A stretch of DNA of 64,000 bases from Tillus elongatus (lineage: Eukaryota > Arthropoda > Insecta > Coleoptera > Cleridae): NCBI GenBank assembly GCA_964006375.1, contig OZ023269.1:1860001-1924000 (forward strand). Reading direction: 5' to 3'. The translations under genes were made by a program, and so were the position numbers. This document shows, in pieces, positions 57,541 through 64,000 of this stretch. The notes under the pieces are model-generated. The model saw nothing but the letters and a program-made list of their open reading frames with translations, made no database searches and was not told where the DNA came from. The stretch's first letter is position 1; each line of letters starts with the position of its first letter.

Positions 57541-58300
57541 TACATTTCCGTTTTCCTACTGCTTTCCGCAAAATATGTCAAATATCGATTTATGTAGATG
57601 ACGCCATATTATAATTTATTTACATTATAAAAACATTTGTTCACCCCTTCATTTCCTTCTATATTTAAAGGTATACTCATCTGGCAACAGTGCACATCGT
57701 TCAGCATCCACTTCTGCGTTCCGATTCCACCCGAATTGTTTGTTTACTAGTGAGGTGTCTACAATACAGGATTACCATTTCTACATAGAGAGCTTTTACT
57801 GTAATACAAAATAAAGCATTTTAATATGACAATATGTCATTGACTTTTGGGATGGATACCTGCCTTGAACAATTCATGGTTATATTACTTGTATATAATC
57901 GACAAATATCAGCTCCAACTTAAAAGTGACAAGTATCTTGTCTCGCAATGCATGAAATGACGGGACCCGTCTACTTAAGGATAGCCTTAATAACCTAAGT
58001 ATCTCAATCTATCCTTTATTATACAATATACGAAAATAAATCGTAATAATCAATTATACGATATGTATATATGTATAATTTTTTTGGAAACACATTTTCC
58101 ATGAAAAGTCGGTACCATAACGCACTTGCTGAGTCCGCACTTTTTTTATGATTTACGTAATTCTACATAAAGAGCTTTTACTGTAATACAAAATAAAATA
58201 TTTTAATATGACAATTAGACATTGACCCTGGGGCAACCTTGTATAATTGACACTTGTATTGAATAATTCATCATTAAATTACTTGTGTATAATTGACAAA
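57541..58300. repeat. Direct repeat pair and a family A solo end
   Basis: GAGCTTTTACTGTAATACAA and following ~125 bp occur at about 57,785-57,910 and 58,160-58,300, with a third partial copy at 59,115-59,180. A family A end (CCATAACGCACTTGCTGAGT) is at 58,112-58,134. 57,541-57,780 is unassigned. Confidence 0.65.
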
Positions 58301-58985
58301 GGTAAATTTGCAGTTTAGCACACGAACGCTTTTCAAAAAACTGTTTTCGGAAACCTGTCTAGGGCCCCCCTGGATCCATAAACCCCAAGAAAGTTACGGG
58401 ACCAGAATGGGTATGGGTGCTGGGCGGGGTAGGTAGTAAAAAGGAAATATGAGCAGAAAATTCGAATAAAACGGGCTTGACAGCTGTCTTTTTCACATCT
58501 TGAAGCCATATGCCCCTTAAACGCGGCCTACACCGCGCATCACCCCTATCCCCCCAGGTGCCGTAACTTCCTTGGCGGGTAGGAACAAGACATTTTTCTA
58601 GTGATTTATGCAGCGATGATGGTTGTATGCACGCGACGGGGAAGGAAATCCCCACGACGAAGCAGCCACCCCCCAACACCGCCACCCCGCCGCAAGTCGA
58701 ACCGGGAAGGTGTCTGCTTCGTCGTAGGCATTTTTCTTCCCCCCCTCGTGTGCATACAACCACTCTCGTTGCATAAACCACAAGAAGAACTGCTTGTTCA
58801 TACCCCCCCAAGGAAGTTACGTGACCTGGCGAAACTAGGGGTGCTGTGCGGGATAGGCAGGGTTTAATGGGGATATGGCTTCAAATAGACAGCTTTCAAG
58901 CAGTTTTCTTCGCATTTTCTGCTCATATTTCCTTTTTACTACCTACCCCGCCCAGCACCCCTATTCACTCCCAAGATTCAACTTC
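58301..58985. repeat. GC-richer fold-back element, complete palindrome
   Basis: The left arm (about 58,421-58,580, GCTGGGCGGGGTAGGTAG to GTAACTTCCTTGG) and the right arm (about 58,808-58,965, CCAAGGAAGTTACG to CCTACCCCGCCCAGC) are inverted copies. Inside lies a second inverted pair with GCACGCGACGGGGAAGGA and CACGACGAAGCAG. The left edge has GGTAAATTTGCAG. Both strands give open frames because the sequence mirrors itself; these are not genes. Confidence 0.85.
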
Positions 58986-59645
58986 AAACTGACAGATTTA
59001 ATCACCGAAGTATTTACGTATGATTTAACGTAACCCATTTTTTTATGAAAAGTTGCTACCATGACACACTGGTGGTGTACGCACTTTTTTATGATTTAGA
59101 TAAGTCGATATACCTAGAGAGCTTTTACTGTAGGTCATACAAAATAAAATATTTTAATATGACAATATGTCGTTGAAAAGATAGGGTAGATATGTAATAT
59201 TATATCTGAGATGGTGTCGTATAACGTCTGTTGCATTTATCCTGAATCAAAGTCAAACGAGAACATTAAAACGCCATAAGGTATTCAGAAATAGTCTGGC
59301 TGGAGCAGATATAAGCTAAAGTAAACTGTCGTCTTTACTTCTTTGGTCCAGAGGATGTTTGTCAACATTGCATTCATGTCACCCACACCGGCTGTCTTCA
59401 ACGGAGACTTGTTACTTACAAGACAGATCAATATCATCTCAATATTGCTCTAATTCAGATCATATTTTTACTACTTTTGTTCGCTGGAAGTATATAGGTA
59501 CTTCTATAGAGAAGTAAATTCAGGCTTCATGAAGCTGGCATGATGACTTCGCATTATATCGACGTTTTTAATTCGTTTCATAATTAAAGCAAGAAAAAAA
59601 TTCTGTTGTGTGTTTTGTTTCTTTAAGGTCGGCCTATTTCCGCAA
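58986..59645. other. Mostly unassigned
   Basis: 59,040-59,100 is a decayed family A end (GAAAAGTTGCTACCATGACA). 59,105-59,180 repeats sequence from 57.8 kb. The remainder is unassigned. Confidence 0.45.
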
Positions 59646-59965
59646 CTATGGCCAATCACCGACGCCAGGGAGCAGTCTCACCTCACTAGCCTGGAAATTT
59701 TGCCGAACCCCAGCCTTTCTGTAAGGAGGATAGGTATCTTTAACGTGCCCAACATCGCATGGACACGGGACCGACGGCTTTACGCCCCCTTCGAAGGGCG
59801 GAACGTGCAGACATCCAACTTTCTCAAATACAATGCCAGAACCTCGGTTGATGTTAATGTTACAGTTTGTACTGTAAAAGTGAAAGGAGTACCCTGGGAT
59901 CGAACCCAGTACCCTTCGGTTCAGAGGCACACGTTCTTACCCCTGAACCACCGAGGCTCTGAAAA
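59646..59965 (-). repeat. tRNA-derived SINE, family 2, copy 2
   Basis: The minus-strand head reads CCTCGGTGGTTCAGGGGTAA (A box) and ACTGGGTTCGATCCCAGGG (a perfect B box) about 40 nt apart. The body has GGCGTAAAGCCGTCGGTCCC, CATGCGATGTTGGGCACG and TTAAAGATACC. The head would fold only partly as a tRNA and continues into non-tRNA sequence, so this is a SINE and not a tRNA gene. Confidence 0.8.
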
Positions 59966-60102
59966 ACCTTCTGAAACATGTTTTTCTAAATTAAGCTTCG
60001 GTTCAGTGGAACGACCATAAGTGCATAATATAACAGGTTGTTAAAAGACAACTCTTCTTTATTTTAACCCATAAAATCAAATTTCTGTATATACAGAGTG
60101 TA

Positions 60103-60184
<82 letters not shown>

Positions 60185-60217
60185 AATATTGACCAATAAC
60201 TGTCTTAAAAAATTTTT
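59966..60217. repeat. Unassigned DNA with (TA)n at 60,105-60,182
   Basis: The perfect TA array has no family A blocks beside it. CTGTATATACAGAGTGTAGC precedes it. Confidence 0.9.
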
Positions 60218-61365
60218 GGTAGATTTGCAGTTTAGTTCACGGACGGTCTTCAGAAATGTTTTTCAAAACATGCTTAGAACCCCCCTGGATGCACAGACCA
60301 CAAGAAAGATTTCTTGAAAATAGCACCAAGAATGCTGCTGGACCAGGAATGAATAAGTGTGCTGGTGGGGGAAGAATCAAAAGGAAATATGAGCTGAAAA
60401 TACGAAAAACAGCTTACAGTCGAACCTCGCCTTTTCCACATTTTGCAGCCATACCTCCTTTAAACCCTGTCTACCTGGCACAGCACCCTTATTCGCCCCA
60501 GGTCACGTAACTTCCTTGGGGGTATGAACAAGAAATTTGATTTAATTTAATTAAATAATTTAATTGGTAAATTTGCAGATTATCTCCCTAACGCTATTCA
60601 AAAAACTGTTTTTAGAAACTTGCCTATGACCCCCCCCCCATGCGCAAACCACAAGAAACATTTCTTGATCACACCCGCCAAGGAAGTTACGGGACCAGGA
60701 GGAATAGGGGTGCTGTGCGGGGTAGGTAGAAAAAAGGAAATATGAGCAGAAAATGCGGAGAAAACGGCCTTGAAAGCTGTCTTTTTCACACCTTGAAGCC
60801 ACCCCCCTTAAACCCTGCCTACTCCGCACAGTACCCCTATTCCCCCAGGTGCCGTAACTTCTTTGGCCGGTATGAACAAGACGGCCGGGGGGGGCTTCGT
60901 CCTTCCCCTCTCGTGGGCATACAACCACCCTCGTTGCAAACCACAATAAAAATTTCTTATTCATACCCCCCAAAGGAAGTTACGTAACCTGGGACGAATA
61001 GGGGTGCTGTGCGAGGTATGCAAGGTTTAATGGGGATATGGCTTCAAATATTCAACATAGCTTTCAATCAGTTTTCTTCGTGTTTTCTGCTCATATTTCC
61101 TTTTTACTACCTACCCCGCCCAGTACCCATATTCACTCCTAGTCGAGTAACTTCCTTGGGGGGTGTGAACAAGAAGTTTTTCTTGTGGTTTGTGCATCCA
61201 GGGTGGGGTCCTAGTAATGTTTCTAGAAACAAATGTTTGAAAAGCGTTCGGGAGCTAATCTGCAAATTTACCAATTTTTGTTATGGCTTGTGCATCCAGG
61301 TGGGGTCCTAGAAAAAAAAATTTTTTGAAAAGCATTCGGGAAGTAATCTGCAAATTTACCGGAGC
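60218..61365. repeat. Cluster of fold-back elements
   Basis: At least two overlapping palindromic units. Termini GGTAAATTTGCAGATTATC (60,568) and CTAATCTGCAAATTTACC (61,261-61,278), with another at 61,348-61,365, face each other. Arms repeat GGGGTGCTGTGCGGGGTAGG, GGAAATATGAGCAGAAAATG and GTAACTTCCTTGG in both orientations. No real coding content. Confidence 0.83.
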
Positions 61366-61525
61366 ATGTATTATAGCAAACGAAAAATAGAGAACACGTG
61401 GAAAAAATCATTTTTAACTTATCGCACTAGGACAGGTGTCAAGTTTAAATGTAAAATGCCAAACTAATAGCAGTCGATTTATATCAAACTGTCGGCAAAG
61501 TAAACTACAAATTCACTGTCAAAAT
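61362..61525 (+). repeat. Dispersed repeat D, copy 3
   Basis: GGAGCATGTATTATAGCAAA, AAAAATAGAGAACACG, GCAGTCGATTTAT and AACTACAAATTCACTG match 7,367-7,600. Directly abuts the fold-back terminus. Confidence 0.65.
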
Positions 61526-62280
61526 TATTGTTGCAAGAACTTTAATATTCAATAAAGGTTTTTTGTGATGATAGGTATTTGGATGAAGTGCAGTTTGAAG
61601 TTGAGTTTAGAATGAAGAAAGGTTGGTTGAAAACCTTTTATATCTATCTAAAGACAACACTACCAATATAAAAATTTCAAAATTAAAAACTTATACTATA
61701 CCTATAGTAGTAGTAAAATAAAATCGTTTAAAAACTTACCGAGAAGTTGGTGTTTCCATCATTCCCCGATTCATAGCACTAAAAACCAGAACGATTATTT
61801 ATAAAACCAAACTAAGAAAGAAAAGAAGGGAAACTCCACATACCTCGTTCTGTTGGTAATCTCAGCGAGTGCAATAAACAGCAATCGGGTTGCTCTAGAC
61901 TAAACAAAGGTAGGTAAATTTGGTGTAATATATTTTCTAAAGCCAAATTAATTAGGTAAATTGCCTTGTACTGAGTTAGGAGTCAACAGCAGCAAAGGTA
62001 AAACAAGCTTTAGTTTATTAATATCAACTGGGCAAGAAAAAACTTTTGATTCTACAGCGTGACTGCGTCCGAACTACACAAGATATTATAACAGAATGTT
62101 CTTGTACTTAGTTCTCAGTTCTTTTTTCTGACCCTGTGCTGTGAGCTGTGGTAATAGTAAGATAAATAGTAAAATAAAATGTAACAATGTAACGCTAAAA
62201 AAGGGCACAACACCGAATTTCCGACAGGCCTAGCTTGTGTCACAACATAATGCTCTGGTTGTTAATAGATTTTAAATTTA
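61526..62280. other. Unassigned stretch
   Basis: No gene or shared repeat recognised. Confidence 0.4.
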
Positions 62281-62446
62281 GGGCAGGGTTGCCAAGCTGT
62301 ATGTGTGTATTAGTCTAGGGATGGCCTCGGAAGCAAAGTCCATTATCCGCAAACTGTATTGCCAAGCTCTATGGAAGGACCTAAATAACGCAGAAAAAAA
62401 ATTCCTAGGCTTGCCTAGACACATCTGTTTTATTAGATTTGACTAG
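62281..62446 (+). other. Short open segment, possible exon
   Basis: An open frame of 53 codons runs to a stop at 62,444-62,446. Its internal ATG at 62,321 gives a 41-residue peptide (MASEAKSIIRKLYCQALW...). It is preceded by an acceptor-like TTTTAAATTTAG and is more GC-rich than its surroundings. I recognise no family. It could be a terminal exon or chance. Confidence 0.2.
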
Positions 62447-63050
62447 AAAAATCATAACAGAGGGCGAAAAACTCATCAACATGACCAAATTTTAAAAAGG
62501 GAACAAAAGTAAAACTAGAAATGCAAATTTCGTTCCTTTAATATATATTCTCCCTGATTAGTAAACAACTAACATGAATGAATAATAAGTGTTAAATAAA
62601 TTTAAAACTGCAAAATTCGGGAATATAGTTTCCTCAACCTCAACCCCAATATACTGCTTAAGACATTTTCTAGAAGCAAGACATTTTTATTTACACCGTT
62701 TTAATGGCTAATTCTCAAAGAAAAAGAAAAAAAAAGATTTATGAGGAGATCACGACCTTGAGACTTTTAAGACTTTAAATAAGCGATTATCACGAAAAGT
62801 AGTCAGTGATTTTTATTTATACTGTCAGTTTTTCTTTTTGCTTCTTTTCCAAAAAGTTTTCTATGGAAATTAATAAACTTAACTCATTCTCTGAGTTTGA
62901 GTCTAAGCGTCTCGGCAGAATCTATGGCATCTTGCAGTGAAACATTGGTGCATTCGGGGCTTGTAGATTCTTTGTTCGAATCGGAGTCTTCTACTACTGC
63001 TTGAGTGGTGTTCAAATTTAAATTTCCAGCTCTAATTATCTCGGAATCTG
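62447..63050. other. Unassigned stretch
   Basis: The last part, from about 62,900, may already be LINE sequence because the reading resembles the region upstream of the RT, but I have no second copy to compare. Confidence 0.35.
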
Positions 63051-63740
63051 TTGGAATCCCTGAAGTTCCTACAGAATTATCTATCTTTCAGTGATCCATC
63101 GCATCCGACACACTTGTGCCGCTATGACCGCATTCTTTCTGAGGCAAAAACCTTGCTTAATAACCACATCAAAAACAAAGTCCTCTCAAGCGCCAGCGGC
63201 AGCAAACCCTTCTGGACTCTTGCTAAATCTATTGGGAATAATTTTTGCAAAAGCACGTTCCCGCCTCTTGTCTCAGGGGATAAAATTGTTTCTACCGCGC
63301 TGAGCAAGGCTGAACTTTTTGCCTCGTTGTTCGCCGGCAATTCTACTCTCAACTCACCCCCAAATGTTCAACCACCAACAGTCCCCAATGTCGCGCATAC
63401 AATGACGGATATCATTTTCAAAACTAAAAAGGTACGAAAGATGCTCTCTTTTCTTAATACCAGGAAAGCCTCTGACCTTGACGACATCCCAGCAATTGTT
63501 CTCAAAAAATGCACACCAGAACTTGCTTCTGTCATGACTCGTCTATTTCAGACATCTTACAATAGAGGCATATTCCCTAGTAACTGGAGAACTCCATCCA
63601 GAAGAGAGCTATACGTGTCATCGGTTACCCTACCCTCACCCAAAGACTGCCATCCCTTGCCCACCGACGTGCCGTTGGCGGCCTCTCTGTCTTTTATATA
63701 TATCTGCACGGGCACTGCTCAGAGGAGCTTTCTTCCATAG
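63051..63740 (+). pseudogene. LINE polyprotein, pre-RT region fused to C-terminal DNA
   Basis: The first ~185 codons are the region between endonuclease and RT and the RT start (SKPFWTLAKSIGNNFCKSTF, FLNTRKASDLDDIPAIVLKK, YNRGIFPSNWRT). The deletion then joins RT codons to thumb-region DNA in the wrong frame, so the last ~45 residues (from PSRRELYVSS) are out-of-frame translation. The true C-terminal frame resumes after 63,740 (FVLSRG and following in another frame). Not functional. Confidence 0.87.
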
Positions 63741-63985
63741 TTCCTCCACCTGCTGCACCCTTTTACTGTCCAGGTCACCAGACATATAACATTTTGTTAT
63801 GCCCGCTCTTTTGTCCCGAGGACTTCCAAGTTGTGGAATTCCTTGCCGGCTCATGTTTTTCCTTCTCCTTCGAACCTCCAAACCGTCCAGAATTAACAAG
63901 TTGCGTCTTTCCTCCTTGTCGACACCCAGGGTACGGTAGTATTTAGGCTGTAAGTCCTCGTGGTGTGTTGTTGAAATATTAAAAA
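63051..63985 (+). mobile_element. LINE copy 3, internally deleted
   Basis: Same family as copies at 1.5 and 32.4 kb, in plus orientation and with the same 3' terminus (GTGGTGTGTTGTTGAAAT then an A-run at 63,983). It extends further 5' than the others, but most of the RT (about 1 kb) is deleted at about 63,590-63,600. Confidence 0.88.
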
Positions 63986-64000
63986 AAAACAATGTTTTAC

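Noticed and set aside
58359..58867. Overlapping 67-150-codon frames on both strands of the fold-back element
   Set aside because: The DNA is a palindrome, so both strands mirror each other. High GC lowers stop frequency. Composition is low-complexity and no domain is present.
59895..59960. Possible functional tRNA gene on the minus strand
   Set aside because: The B box is perfect, but the acceptor stem and anticodon arm do not pair properly and a non-tRNA body follows. Better called a SINE.
62321..62446. LYR-motif-type mitochondrial assembly factor in the peptide with RKLYCQALW
   Set aside because: Only a loose resemblance (LYC instead of LYR) in a 41-residue frame. Not enough to assign a family, so listed only as a possible exon.

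Overview
The window is nuclear DNA of a repeat-rich, AT-rich animal, most likely an arthropod and probably an insect. It carries non-LTR retrotransposons with eukaryotic signals, an intact Tc1/mariner transposon, Penelope-like GIY-YIG retroelement fragments, tRNA-derived repeats and long (TA)n microsatellites. There are no operons, no rRNA and no functional tRNA. I cannot name the species. No host gene is clearly recognisable; the best candidate is a small spliced gene spread over 10.1-18.3 kb (weak evidence).

The dominant component is one dispersed repeat family (called family A here; at least 15 copies plus many solo ends). It has a left block that begins with a hairpin containing TAGTGAATTTTC, an internal (TA)n array at a fixed place, a right block that starts CACACCGATAACTC, and a right end GAAAATTCACTA followed by the stem-loop ACGCACTTGCTGCGT. 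Subterminal inverted repeats, an internal microsatellite and a 3' hairpin are the layout known from DINE-1/Helentron-type non-autonomous elements. That assignment is inference. Long variants carry a tRNA-like module, and one copy has a tandem triplication.

Region by region. 1-3 kb: a 5'-truncated LINE between inverted Penelope-like tails. 3.8-7.2 kb: four family A copies. 7.2-9.5 kb: GC-richer fold-back fragments and a second repeat family. 11.1-14.5 kb: a family A copy whose TA array hosts a complete DD41D mariner element (2,067 bp, 341-bp inverted repeats, intact 362-aa transposase). 15-18 kb: a LINE tail, the best full-length family A copy and fold-back repeats. 19-21 kb: an R1/I-type LINE fragment with RNase H, then a decayed relative of the mariner. 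22.3-23.3 kb: a 1,000-bp hAT-like element inserted in a TA array. 25-26.6 kb: a second RNase H LINE fragment nested in family A. 27.7-29.9 and 36.5-38.4 kb: two related long family A copies. 31.5-34.2 kb: a dead DD41D transposase, a second copy of the first LINE, and an RT fragment of another LINE. 39-45.9 kb: more family A and Penelope-like pieces. 46.9-51.7 kb: a complete two-ORF L1/Tx1-like retrotransposon flanked by a likely 9-bp target duplication. 52-56 kb: Penelope-like and family A fragments. 56.8-61.5 kb: palindromic repeats and two copies of a tRNA-derived SINE. 63-64 kb: a third, internally deleted copy of the first LINE.

The window therefore reads as a record of nested insertions: TA arrays inside family A have received a mariner, probably a hAT element and a LINE tail. 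Two elements, the DD41D mariner and the L1/Tx1-like LINE, look young and possibly functional.
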